Source of the DNA: a virus
IMG/VR virus record: IMGVR_UViG_3300042465_003545
Coordinates: 1-63,748 of that record
Length of the DNA stretch: 63,748 nucleotides
Strand: one strand, 5' to 3'
Made by a program: the position numbers and the translations under genes
In this document: piece after piece, positions 1-7,423 of the stretch
Layout of the letters: the number at the start of each line of letters is the position of its first letter
Position numbering within the stretch: the stretch's first letter is position 1
Notes under the pieces: generated by a model
The model's database searches: none
Told to the model about the DNA's origin: nothing
The model's input: only the letters and a program-made list of their open reading frames with translations

Positions 1-272
1 GCGTTAGCCCCGCCTGTAAGGATCTGCTCAGATCCGTTACCGTCAACAGTGCACGCACCGCTGCCCGTATTTAACACGGATACCTGACGCAGGTTACCTG
101 CAACAAGAGGGAGCGTAACAGTAGACGAAGTTCCCGTAACAACTGATACACGTGTCGAAATAGTTGCACCTGTGGCAATAGTTGCTACGTCAGTGGATTG
201 TAGACCAAGGATACCGTAAATAGGGAGTCCTCCGACTTTAGACGACCCGTTAGAATCGATGTCGTAGACTGG
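1..272. repeat. Terminal direct repeat closing the genome circle (second copy 63477-63748)
   Basis: Bases 1-272 match 63477-63748 except at two positions: 128 is A where 63604 is T, and 165 is T where 63641 is C. The repeat lies wholly inside one coding sequence. On the coding strand the first difference exchanges Ser and Thr and the second is silent. The simplest reading is an assembly overlap of a circular or circularly permuted genome (about 63,476 bp unit) drawn from a mixed population. A true terminal repeat with diverged ends is less likely, because replication would homogenise the two copies. Confidence 0.9.
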
Positions 273-338
273 GAGAATATCCCCACCGTTTACCGTGGTG
301 ACTGTGCGAAGAATTTTTAGATCGTCAAGAGTTGGCAT
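1..338 (-). CDS. Small beta-rich virion protein, N-terminal part (gene crosses the window ends)
   Basis: The ATG is at 338-336 and the frame is open to base 1. On the closed circle it continues into 63476-63392, giving a 140-residue protein. The N-terminus reads MPTLDDLKILRTV, followed by a Gly/Thr/Ser/Val-rich beta-type sequence and a C-terminal WYHISNDT motif. That ending is typical of small head-decoration or fibre-like phage proteins in which a short beta domain closes with a W-Y-x-I strand. The gene lies just downstream of the major capsid gene, separated by a terminator, so a head-decoration role is possible but inferred only from position. No Shine-Dalgarno sequence precedes the ATG; the bases before it are AAAATT, as for the capsid gene. 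Confidence 0.7.
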   Translation of the reverse strand, partial: MPTLDDLKILRTVTTVNGGDILPVYDIDSNGSSKVGGLPIYGILGLQSTDVATIATGATISTRVSVVTGTSSTVTLPLVAGNLRQVSVLNTGSGACTVDGNGSEQILTGGAN

Positions 339-360
339 AATTTTAGAGAGATAGTTTGTT

Positions 361-397
361 AAAGAGAAAAGGGGTGCCCCTGTTTATGAGGCACCCC
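361..397 (-). terminator. Rho-independent terminator after the major capsid gene
   Basis: Read on the minus strand, GGGGTGCC (397-390) pairs with GGCACCCC (378-371) and is followed by TTTTCTCTTT (370-361). It begins seven bases past the capsid stop codon and precedes the next gene at 338, so it probably tunes down expression of the genes beyond the capsid. Confidence 0.8.
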
Positions 398-403
398 GTT
401 TAG

Positions 404-1759
404 TTACGCAGCAGGGGTTTGAACGCCCGAGCGCTTGTAGAGGATAACGAACCCGAACTCCGTCTTGATTGGCTTACTTGCGCTTGCCAATACTCCACGG
501 AAGAATCCGATAGTGCCATCAGGGTTGAGGTCGACAGATGGAATGTTTTTCCATGAGAACTTACCGCGATAGTTGACGGGGTCAAACTTGAGACCGTTAC
601 CACCAGAGATAGGCTCAGGGATCTGAGACTCCATCACGTCTTGGTGGAGGACGTAGGCTGCTTCGTAGTCAGCAGTCTCATAGGCTGCGTTGGTGCTGAT
701 CACTCCGCTAGTAGCGGTATACGGGTGCACACGGTTAAGAGAACCGTCCGCGGTATCCGCACCAACACCATCGGTGTCAGTGTCGAGATTGTAACGAGGA
801 GCGAGGTCATCAACCAAGTGGTAGAACCCACGGAACGACTTCTCAACACCGAGAGGGGCGATAAGCTCGCTGACTTTCGAGTTGTTGTAGCGGACGTCAT
901 CGCGGAAACCAGACTCGGTTTGCAAGAAGTAACTTGCTTCCGAGGAGCACACGAGAGTAAACACTGGGCGACCGTTCTCACGACCATAAGCGTTTGTACC
1001 TGCACCACCACGAACGAGTCGGAAGTAGGTCATGTCCAAAACCTTATTGCTGATCATTGCAGTCGGGGTGTAGTTAACAACAGAGCCACTTGTGACAAGG
1101 TCGTTGTTGAGATTAACGTCAACAGTTGCTACTCCTTCAAATCTAGTGCCCGCAGAAACGTCACTAAATGTTACGACTGGCGTGCCCGTGGTCAAGCAAG
1201 GAACAAGGTTGGCGCAAATGCGGTCATACTCATCACGATAACGCTCTTCCCAAGAGTATTTAGTGCTCTCGGTCATCGCGTCCATAACAGCGCGAAGCTG
1301 CTCGGTGCGGTATGCAGCGAAACGAAGGTCTTCCACGTTGATGCGCGGCGACTCAACAATAGCACGTTTCAACGAGTATTGTTTAAGTTGACGAGCAAAT
1401 TGAATGAAGGACTTACCTGATTGGGGTCCAAGGTTGGTATCACGCGCACCGACCAGAATCTGGTCAAGGGTGTTAGCAGTATCTTGGGACGAAACGACGT
1501 TTTGTCCAACTTCAGTCCAAGATAAACCTAGGTCCGAGCCGTTGGCTGCGGTAGTAGGTAGCGCACGATCGTAGATCAGAGTGCCAAGGGTGTAGCCCAT
1601 ACCATCAGGAAAAGAAGTTTGTTTGATGAGGTCCATCCACGGAGAAGTGTGAACGGTGCGGCGATGAATATCCTGACCAATGCGGTTAGCTTCTTGAGTA
1701 AGGATAGTATCGATTTCAGTTGTACCCGTGCTTTGGGTAAATAATTGTCCAGCGGCCAT
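404..1759 (-). CDS. Major capsid protein
   Basis: A 451-residue protein encoded after portal and scaffold genes in the canonical order portal, scaffold, capsid. It is bracketed by its own promoter (1884-1912) and a strong terminator (361-397), as expected for the most abundant virion protein. The start MAAGQLFTQSTGTTEIDTIL and the Thr/Val/Asp-rich HK97-like composition fit podovirus capsid proteins. The assignment rests on size, position and this overall resemblance rather than on a diagnostic motif. There is no Shine-Dalgarno; the start is preceded by ACAAAATT. A long antisense open frame at 641-1420 is a shadow of this gene. Confidence 0.78.
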   Translation of the reverse strand: MAAGQLFTQSTGTTEIDTILTQEANRIGQDIHRRTVHTSPWMDLIKQTSFPDGMGYTLGTLIYDRALPTTAANGSDLGLSWTEVGQNVVSSQDTANTLDQILVGARDTNLGPQSGKSFIQFARQLKQYSLKRAIVESPRINVEDLRFAAYRTEQLRAVMDAMTESTKYSWEERYRDEYDRICANLVPCLTTGTPVVTFSDVSAGTRFEGVATVDVNLNNDLVTSGSVVNYTPTAMISNKVLDMTYFRLVRGGAGTNAYGRENGRPVFTLVCSSEASYFLQTESGFRDDVRYNNSKVSELIAPLGVEKSFRGFYHLVDDLAPRYNLDTDTDGVGADTADGSLNRVHPYTATSGVISTNAAYETADYEAAYVLHQDVMESQIPEPISGGNGLKFDPVNYRGKFSWKNIPSVDLNPDGTIGFFRGVLASASKPIKTEFGFVILYKRSGVQTPAA

Positions 1760-1883
1760 AATTTTGTAAAGTTAGTAGTTGTTATTGTTAGGTTGAAATA
1801 GTAAGGCGGTTCGACGCTGGAGCTCGGCATCTGTTGTTGTTCTGACTTAGCAAAGTAAATCAAAAGTTGCTCCTAACGACGCG

Positions 1884-1912
1884 AAGATACTAACTCTATT
1901 TGATTTGGTCAA
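1884..1912 (-). promoter_or_regulatory. Sigma70-like promoter for the capsid gene
   Basis: On the minus strand, TTGACC (1912-1907), a 17-base spacer, then TATCTT (1889-1884). It lies between the scaffold terminator and the capsid start, leaving a 5' leader of roughly 120 bases. The capsid gene can therefore be transcribed independently of the upstream head genes. Confidence 0.6.
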
Positions 1913-1925
1913 CAATTCATTATGA

Positions 1926-1955
1926 AAGAAAAAAGCCACCCGTTTAGGTGACTTT
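1926..1955 (-). terminator. Terminator after the scaffold gene
   Basis: On the minus strand, AAAGTCACC (1955-1947) pairs with GGTGGCTTT (1940-1932), with one T-G wobble, followed by a run of T broken by one C. It lies 27 bases past the scaffold stop and just before the capsid promoter. Confidence 0.75.
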
Positions 1956-1981
1956 CTTCGTTGTCATAACTAGGGATTTTA

Positions 1982-3091
1982 TTATTCCCCGAAAGCGCTA
2001 CGAACCGCATCAACAAAGGATACTGCGTCTCCTGCTTGTGACACACCCCCTCCGTTGCGGTTACCCACACGAGGAGCAGAGTTAGCATAAGCGGCGAGCT
2101 TTGATACTAGCGATTCGTTTTCGCGCATCATCTTCACATACTCTCGTGCCACCTTGGGAAACAAAGTTGCTGCCATCTGATTGTAAGCAGAGTTTACAGG
2201 AGACATCGTAGTAAGATCGGTGCCTGATACTTCACGAACAATCGATTCCATATCAACGCCTTCAATGTTAGGAAGAAATGTTAGCTTCTCAGTGAGTCGG
2301 GCAGCCACTTGTTTAGCCGCTGTTTTACGCACCTCCGAACGAACACGAACTTGCTCCTGTTGATGGAGTGCATCAAGTTCTTGTGCCTCGCGTAAAGCCT
2401 CTCCAGAGTTCTCACGGAGGGCTTCTTGCTGTGCCTGAATTGGCTTGAGCGCTTCAATCAACTGGTAAGCCTTAAACCGATCGCGTTCGGACGCAGAAGC
2501 GAGAAGTTCAGAGATTTTTTCTTCTTGCTCAACTTCATCTGTCAGGGCAAGCGCGTCAAACAACTCGTTGACGTCAACCCCATACTTGGTGGCGATAGCA
2601 TCTGATGCAGCAAGAACTGAACGAAGAGGATCTTCAACAAGTTGCTTGTATGCCTGTGTATCTTCGAGCTTGGTCACAAGAAGTTTTGACTCATACTCGT
2701 CAATCTTCTGGCGCATGGTGTCGAGTTCTGTATCCGAGGACAATGCTTCAAGTTCCGTGATACGGGACTCGCGCTGTTCCAAAGTTTCACGTAGTGCTTG
2801 TGACGCCGCACGTTCAGACTTCAAATCATTTCTAACTTCCTTAAACGCACGGGCTGCTTCTGGAGTCCAGTCAGCTACGTCAGTATCGTTGGTGATGTCA
2901 TCTAGTGGATCTGCTTCGTCTACTACGTTAGTAGTATTTTGTTTGGGTTCAATATCTGGAACAACAATATCTGCTGCTCCGTCGTCGATGGCATCGAGAC
3001 CCGCAAAAGCGTCTTCGATTGACGTCATAAATCCTTCGGCTCCAGCATCGATTGCTGGGTCCATCACTGGTGTGTCTGTAGTTGGTGTCAT
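1982..3091 (-). CDS. Scaffolding protein
   Basis: A 369-residue, strongly acidic and helical protein encoded directly between the portal and capsid genes, the usual place for a capsid scaffold. The N-terminal 90 residues are rich in Asp/Glu. The middle (about 90-270) is predicted coiled coil with many charged heptads such as LRETLEQRESRITELEAL. The C-terminus is basic and Gly-rich before a final SFVDAVRSAFGE, the sort of short capsid-binding tail seen in podovirus scaffolds. The start ATG overlaps the stop of the upstream gene as ATGA, implying translational coupling. Confidence 0.8.
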   Translation of the reverse strand: MTPTTDTPVMDPAIDAGAEGFMTSIEDAFAGLDAIDDGAADIVVPDIEPKQNTTNVVDEADPLDDITNDTDVADWTPEAARAFKEVRNDLKSERAASQALRETLEQRESRITELEALSSDTELDTMRQKIDEYESKLLVTKLEDTQAYKQLVEDPLRSVLAASDAIATKYGVDVNELFDALALTDEVEQEEKISELLASASERDRFKAYQLIEALKPIQAQQEALRENSGEALREAQELDALHQQEQVRVRSEVRKTAAKQVAARLTEKLTFLPNIEGVDMESIVREVSGTDLTTMSPVNSAYNQMAATLFPKVAREYVKMMRENESLVSKLAAYANSAPRVGNRNGGGVSQAGDAVSFVDAVRSAFGE

Positions 3092-3402
3092 AGTGTTACT
3101 GGTTTAATATGCCCCCACGGGACAAGTTCTTCGTGCTCTGGGCGAGACTTAGTCAACTGGACAAGGTCTCTAGCAAAATCGTTATACCCCGCAAGCCATG
3201 CCATACGCTCTGCGGGACTTCCTAATGTGTTGGAGATAGGCAGTCCCGTAGGAACATTAGCCTGACATAGAGTAGCTACGGCTACCTTAAATATCTCGCT
3301 TGAAATAAGTCCGCGTAATACATCTGCGTTAGCAGGATTCTTGTGCCATGTTTCCAGCGGGAGCGGTAATGGCGTTGGTTGTGGTGCTTTTGGTCGAGGC
3401 AT
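3088..3402 (-). CDS. Small conserved head-region protein
   Basis: A 104-residue protein between portal and scaffold. The N-terminus is Pro-rich (PRPKAPQPTPLPLPLETW). It contains a ...SNTLGSPAERMAWLAGYNDFA... segment and ends WGHIKPVTL. Short proteins of this type between portal and scaffold are common in podoviruses and their function is not known to me. A sigma70-like promoter with its -10 box six bases before the ATG lies immediately upstream. Confidence 0.75.
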   Translation of the reverse strand: MPRPKAPQPTPLPLPLETWHKNPANADVLRGLISSEIFKVAVATLCQANVPTGLPISNTLGSPAERMAWLAGYNDFARDLVQLTKSRPEHEELVPWGHIKPVTL

Positions 3403-3408
3403 GTGTGG

Positions 3409-3436
3409 ACTCTACGTAGTTTTCTTTCAACGTCAA
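3409..3436 (-). promoter_or_regulatory. Promoter with -10 box six bases from the ATG at 3402
   Basis: On the minus strand, TTGACG (3436-3431), 16 bases, TAGAGT (3414-3409), six bases, then ATG (3402). With a normal sigma70 initiation distance the transcript would begin at or next to the A of the start codon, giving a leaderless mRNA. Confidence 0.6.
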
Positions 3437-3447
3437 TAGTAAATTTC

Positions 3448-5688
3448 TTATCGAATAGTTCTATCGGTGTAGCCACTAAGTTTCAGGGCGCGTTCAGCAT
3501 CCTTGAAGCTAAGATCCTGATCCGCCTTAGACTGACGAATTCTGGCATCTAAGTCGGCTCTATCTTTGGTAATCTGCATCCGTAATCGGTGTTCCGACAT
3601 CTTCATCTCAATAGGATTGATGCCTTGAGGATCTCCAGCTTGTGCCGTTCCATCTTGTTCAGCGGCTTCGCGCTGCATACGTTGCAAGCGACGACCAAAG
3701 TTTGTGATGACTTCATCGCCAATCTGAAGAAGCTTGCGAATTTCAGCAACCTCTGCTTGAGCATTAGGGTCCATAGCAAGATTCTCCGCGTGGTCTGTCA
3801 CGTGACCGAATACTACGGTCGCTGTGGGTAGAACCTGTGCAAGATCTTGAGTTCCCTCTTGGATCACCGCGAGTAATTCCTGAAGCATTGGAACGTGGGC
3901 GTTAAGGTGCTCTAGGTGCGGTTCGTTGGACATGACGGGGACTTCCTCCCCTGCTTTCATAGCGGAGTTCTCTAGCCACGCAATCTTACCTTGCGCTGTC
4001 TGACGAGGTTCTTGCTGGCGTGGGATATATCGGTCTGCAATATCGTGACCGACACGAGACGCAACGATGTCGCGCACAAGTTGTTTGCGTCCGACCTCAT
4101 CGAAGGCGCCCGCGTATTGATTGATCTCACGGAGCGCGAGTAATCGGTTGGTCATACTACCAGAACCGATCGCTCGGACAGCCGTAGTGCGTACGAAATC
4201 AAGGTTGGCTATGTCCTGCTTAGTTACCCCACGCTCAGCGCAGCGCTCGAAGAATCTCTTTGTCCACACATCTTGCGACCCTGTGCAGATACGTTCAACG
4301 ACCTCACGTAGAAGTCGACTCCACGAAGCATAAAACAGGTTAAGCGTAGACCCTGATAGGCGACTAGCAACCGTAATATCATGTTCGGTTTGGAGTTCAT
4401 TTCGATAAGGAGAATTTATGCTAGGACCATACGTAGACATCAAGTCCACGTTCAGCGACAACTGATTGCTCATGTCGTCTAGTGCTGGTTTCATTGTCCG
4501 AGACAAATCGTTCGGCTGCTTCTCGACAAGATCGAGGTTAGGAGACAGCACGGAGTAGGGACCGTAAACTGTAAATGATAGCTTCTCAAGATCGCGCTCT
4601 GAGTTCGGTTGTAGCATTACGCTTCCTGCTAAAATAGCGGAGTCTACCATCTGGCAACGAAGTCTATTGGACACCTGCACGTGGTTGAAAATACGGAAGC
4701 CCAGTCCTCTGACAGAATGATAAGTGCCGTTGGTTCCGACACCGTAAGAGAACAAGAGGTATGCCTTCTCAGGACTCTTGAATCGGGATACTTCGCGGAA
4801 CATAAACTCTTTAGGCCCGTTCTCAGCGAACATGTAGAAGCTTACCGATCCATCAAACTCACGAACCCACATGTGAACCACGGACACCGTGGTATTACGG
4901 TGACCCGTATACAGGTCGTTATTCTTCATCTCGCGCTGAATATCTTCCCAACTCTCGAATTTGTGCTCGGTGCCTGAGGTAGTTGCGTTTTTTACAATAA
5001 CTCGTTTGGTTTCTTCGCAGTCCCACCCGAGTTGCTCTGCGGTCTCCTCGTTACGGATGAACCCAAAAAGCTCGTGGAGCAGGTAGTCTCTGCGGGCTAC
5101 GGCTACTTCGATGCCCTCCTCAGAGGCTACAGACTGTCGAGGAATCTGAAATTCTCCAAGACCGCACACGCGAAAACGCCAGTCCTTCGCGCTATCAAAA
5201 TAGGCGACAGAGACACCATGCTTGGTAAACTCAGCGCACAGGCGTAAATAATTCGTGTGGAACTCAGGAAGACTCCGCATCGTAGCGGTAAGCTCTTCCG
5301 AGATAACATCTTCAATCTCAACACGATTTTCGAGAGACGCTTTGCTACCTAAGCGGACAGCAACGAGTCGCTCAAGTGAGCTATACAAATCAACGTAGCT
5401 TGACATCGCGACATCGAGGTAGCGTTGCGCTTCTCCAAAATTCAAATTGGTTCGGCTGCCTTGCCCTGTAGAGCGGAGCACAGAAGGATCGTAGGGTGGC
5501 GCTCCATCAAACAAAGCATCTGTTCGCGATCGATTGATCGAACTCGTCTCGTCAGCTTTATGGAGACCAGAGTAGATACTGCTCGCTGCCGCAACACTCG
5601 TCAGTCTTTCTTCAGGTGCTTCACCTGTGTCCTGATTCAAGTTGAGGAGCTCAATCTCTGCGAGTCCTGTTGGTCTGTCAAATTCCAT
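3448..5688 (-). CDS. Portal (head-tail connector) protein
   Basis: A 746-residue protein, the usual size for podovirus portals, located two genes upstream of the scaffold. The C-terminal 120 residues are a helical, Gln/Arg-rich stretch (LQRMQREAAEQDGTAQAG, then KMSEHRLRMQITKDRADLDARI), as in many portals. The protein would form the dodecameric ring at the DNA-packaging vertex and hold the terminase and tail. The assignment rests on length, composition and gene order. A TTGACA promoter sits immediately upstream. Confidence 0.82.
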   Translation of the reverse strand: MEFDRPTGLAEIELLNLNQDTGEAPEERLTSVAAASSIYSGLHKADETSSINRSRTDALFDGAPPYDPSVLRSTGQGSRTNLNFGEAQRYLDVAMSSYVDLYSSLERLVAVRLGSKASLENRVEIEDVISEELTATMRSLPEFHTNYLRLCAEFTKHGVSVAYFDSAKDWRFRVCGLGEFQIPRQSVASEEGIEVAVARRDYLLHELFGFIRNEETAEQLGWDCEETKRVIVKNATTSGTEHKFESWEDIQREMKNNDLYTGHRNTTVSVVHMWVREFDGSVSFYMFAENGPKEFMFREVSRFKSPEKAYLLFSYGVGTNGTYHSVRGLGFRIFNHVQVSNRLRCQMVDSAILAGSVMLQPNSERDLEKLSFTVYGPYSVLSPNLDLVEKQPNDLSRTMKPALDDMSNQLSLNVDLMSTYGPSINSPYRNELQTEHDITVASRLSGSTLNLFYASWSRLLREVVERICTGSQDVWTKRFFERCAERGVTKQDIANLDFVRTTAVRAIGSGSMTNRLLALREINQYAGAFDEVGRKQLVRDIVASRVGHDIADRYIPRQQEPRQTAQGKIAWLENSAMKAGEEVPVMSNEPHLEHLNAHVPMLQELLAVIQEGTQDLAQVLPTATVVFGHVTDHAENLAMDPNAQAEVAEIRKLLQIGDEVITNFGRRLQRMQREAAEQDGTAQAGDPQGINPIEMKMSEHRLRMQITKDRADLDARIRQSKADQDLSFKDAERALKLSGYTDRTIR

Positions 5689-5696
5689 ACGCAGGA

Positions 5697-5725
5697 ATAT
5701 TGTGGCTTATTCAGATTGATGTCAA
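5697..5725 (-). promoter_or_regulatory. Portal promoter, close to the ATG
   Basis: On the minus strand, TTGACA (5725-5720), 17 bases, CAATAT (5702-5697), eight bases, ATG (5688). It belongs to the same short-leader class as the promoters at 3409 and 6944. Confidence 0.55.
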
Positions 5726-5764
5726 GCTCAAATATCATTCATTTTCTGAATTCGCGCCCGTGGT

Positions 5765-6421
5765 TTATTTTCGGTGTGTCGATGTCTTCTTGGCTACCGC
5801 TTTTGGTTGTTTAACAAACTGTTTGCCCTGCGCGTTGCCCTTTGCTTTGGCGCTGTTCGTCGCGGCCTTCTCACTAGGGGTCAAAGACTTCCATGCCGCC
5901 TCGGGCAGATACCGCTTCTTGCCATTAGACGGGGTTCCGTCCGATGTTTTCCAATTCTGCTCAGTCCATTTCTTTAGATCTTGTTGTGGTTTCTTCATTT
6001 TATATCCTCCTTTAGTATCTTTTAAGTATTTGATAGCCGCCTCCAATGTAGTAACTGAATCTTTAGCATGACCGAGAGTAGTATTACACAAGCTACAAAG
6101 AACGCCCCTAACCCTACCAGTTTTGTGGCAGTGGTCAACAGCTAATTTTCTACCCGTTTTTTCCTCTGATACGCCGCATATCATGCAAGAAAAGTTTTCC
6201 TTCTCCCTCATCTGGCCCCACTGTTCAAAGGTGATACCATACCTTAAAAAAAGCTTATACGACTTATTGTTCCTAGGGGTATTTGGATTATCTACTCTGT
6301 GCTGTAAATGGCAGGGCTTACAGCGTGCGCTAGTGTATTTCTTATCTACCCATTTATTGTAGAACTGATAAAAACTAGAAAGATCTTTCTCTTGTCCGCA
6401 GCGCTTGCAGATTTTAACCAC
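5765..6421 (-). CDS. Endonuclease VII domain fused in frame to a small basic phage protein
   Basis: A 218-residue product with a GTG start overlapping the end of the upstream gene. Residues 1-45 hold a zinc ribbon (C5, C8, C34, C37). Residues 79-135 are a recombination endonuclease VII fold with C79/C82, the DHCHKTG motif (D96, H97, H99) and C109/C112. Enzymes of this family cut branched DNA or act as homing-type nucleases. From residue 142 a second, Lys-rich protein begins (MKKPQQDLKKWTEQ...), a compact basic phage protein that also has its own Shine-Dalgarno and ATG at 5998. The fusion point lies exactly where the nuclease family normally ends (AIKYLKDTK). This looks like a nuclease gene inserted upstream of a structural gene with loss of the stop codon. 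Confidence 0.85.
   Translation of the reverse strand: MVKICKRCGQEKDLSSFYQFYNKWVDKKYTSARCKPCHLQHRVDNPNTPRNNKSYKLFLRYGITFEQWGQMREKENFSCMICGVSEEKTGRKLAVDHCHKTGRVRGVLCSLCNTTLGHAKDSVTTLEAAIKYLKDTKGGYKMKKPQQDLKKWTEQNWKTSDGTPSNGKKRYLPEAAWKSLTPSEKAATNSAKAKGNAQGKQFVKQPKAVAKKTSTHRK
5996..6013 (-). promoter_or_regulatory. Internal Shine-Dalgarno and start inside the endonuclease VII fusion
   Basis: On the minus strand, AAAGGAGG (6013-6006) lies seven bases before ATG (5998-5996). Initiation here would release a 77-residue basic protein identical to the C-terminal part of the fusion (5765-5998). The site is a near-perfect ribosome binding site in a genome whose other genes almost never have one. Confidence 0.7.
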
Positions 6422-6596
6422 GATACCCCCCTCCTTTTTTCTTGTATTCAGAGGCTAACAGCTGTGCTTTTCTAGCGCTCCACTCATTAGGATCGCCACC
6501 TTTCGTTCCAGCTTTAATCTTGTTAAACAACTGTTTACGCATAGCGGGTTGAGTGTAGTTTCCTGCGGAGTTAACTGTACTTTTAGCTTTTTTCAT
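6414..6596 (-). CDS. Small basic phage protein (DUF5872-like)
   Basis: A 60-residue basic protein with the pattern VNSAGNYTQPAMRKQLFNKI, then AGTKGGDPNEWSARKAQLLA and EYKKKGGGYRG. This short family occurs widely in marine and freshwater podovirus and cyanophage genomes near the head genes; I associate it with DUF5872, from memory. Its last codons (KKKGGGYRG) contain AAAAAAGGAGG, which serves as the Shine-Dalgarno of the endonuclease gene whose GTG overlaps this stop codon. The role is unknown; it is probably a DNA-binding or virion-associated protein. Confidence 0.75.
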   Translation of the reverse strand: MKKAKSTVNSAGNYTQPAMRKQLFNKIKAGTKGGDPNEWSARKAQLLASEYKKKGGGYRG

Positions 6597-6623
6597 AAAG
6601 TTGTGTTTTCTTCGGCGGCAACA

Positions 6624-6652
6624 GAGTTAAACAAAAACACCAACCTTGTCAA
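6624..6652 (-). promoter_or_regulatory. Possible promoter before the small basic gene at 6596
   Basis: On the minus strand, TTGACA (6652-6647), 17 bases, TAACTC (6629-6624), then 27 bases to ATG 6596. The -35 box is perfect and the -10 box is weak. Confidence 0.4.
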
Positions 6653-6937
6653 CTACCATTTTACTCTGTCCGCCCAATAGGCCGCACTCATCTTGCCTTT
6701 GACAATGTTCCGCGCATGACGAGCCTTGAACGACTTTCGCTTCGCCTTCATGCGCTCGGACTCACCTTCCTTAGGCGCCCCCGCCGTCTCGGCACCCTGT
6801 TCCCCGAATCGGATAAGCTTAGTGGTGCTGCCTTCTTTGGCGAGCACTACATGGGATTTTTTGGGGTGTGACGGAGTTCTCTTCGGGCTATTGAAACCCG
6901 AGAGACCCAGTTTGCGCATGAGAGACCTTCTGTCCAT
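6653..6937 (-). CDS. Small basic conserved phage protein
   Basis: A 94-residue, very basic protein with a recognisable pattern: LGLSGFNSPKRTPSHPKKSH, then VVLAKEG, IRFGEQGAETAGAPKEGES, and a Lys/Arg-rich KSFKARHARN end closing with MSAAYWADRVKW. Closely similar proteins are encoded next to head genes in many cyanophages and pelagic podoviruses and remain uncharacterised. The charge and context suggest a nucleic-acid-binding or head-associated role, which is an inference. A strong promoter with the -10 box six bases from the ATG precedes it. Confidence 0.8.
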   Translation of the reverse strand: MDRRSLMRKLGLSGFNSPKRTPSHPKKSHVVLAKEGSTTKLIRFGEQGAETAGAPKEGESERMKAKRKSFKARHARNIVKGKMSAAYWADRVKW

Positions 6938-6943
6938 GAGCGA

Positions 6944-6971
6944 ACTATACCCAAATCACACCCCGCGTCAA
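6944..6971 (-). promoter_or_regulatory. Promoter with -10 box six bases from the ATG at 6937
   Basis: On the minus strand, TTGACG (6971-6966), 16 bases, TATAGT (6949-6944), six bases (TCGCTC), ATG 6937. This is the best match of the leaderless-type promoters, and it starts directly downstream of the preceding stop codon (6977). Confidence 0.68.
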
Positions 6972-6976
6972 CCAAA

Positions 6977-7423
6977 TTATCTGACGTCAGGTCTCGCCGC
7001 CATGATTTCACTCACCCACTTGGGGGTCATGGGGTTGGTGTCGTGCCGCGTAGTAGCCCACCCATAGTCTGAGAGCGATTCCTTTGAGTCCTGAAAGACA
7101 AGACTATACCACTCCGCAGAGGTGGCGTTGAAAACTACGATAGCATAAACAGGGGAGGTATACCCAAGCTCGTTCGAAATAAAAGGACGCGCATCTTTTT
7201 GTTCCAAGATAATCAAATCAGATTTCTCGCCAAAAGCCCACAGGCGTGGAGCCGTTATGATATGCTCAACCCCCGCAGCAGTCAACACACGCGGGAGCGA
7301 CGATGTTGGATTGACCCAAAAATAACTAGGGCACGACCAAGCAAGCCCACTGCCGCACTCTTTCATCTTTGAGTGGACTAGGCGTAGATGAAAGTCATCC
7401 CCGCGAATAAGGTCGTTACTCAC
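6977..7423 (-). CDS. Hypothetical protein of late unit head
   Basis: A 148-residue protein if the GTG at 7423 is used, which overlaps the upstream stop as GTGAGTAA; a TTG at 7456 would add 11 residues. It is rich in Trp and Ser with no motif I recognise. Segments such as GSGLAWSCPSYFWVNPTSSL and SDYGWATTRHDTNPMTPKW look like a folded globular protein. It is the second gene after the duplicated leader repeat. Function unknown. Confidence 0.6.
   Translation of the reverse strand: MSNDLIRGDDFHLRLVHSKMKECGSGLAWSCPSYFWVNPTSSLPRVLTAAGVEHIITAPRLWAFGEKSDLIILEQKDARPFISNELGYTSPVYAIVVFNATSAEWYSLVFQDSKESLSDYGWATTRHDTNPMTPKWVSEIMAARPDVR

Noticed and set aside
641-1420. Long open frame on the plus strand antisense to the capsid gene (259 codons)
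   Set aside because: It is the mirror of the strongly coding capsid frame, has no start context, and its product has a Cys/Thr/Arg mixture without motifs.
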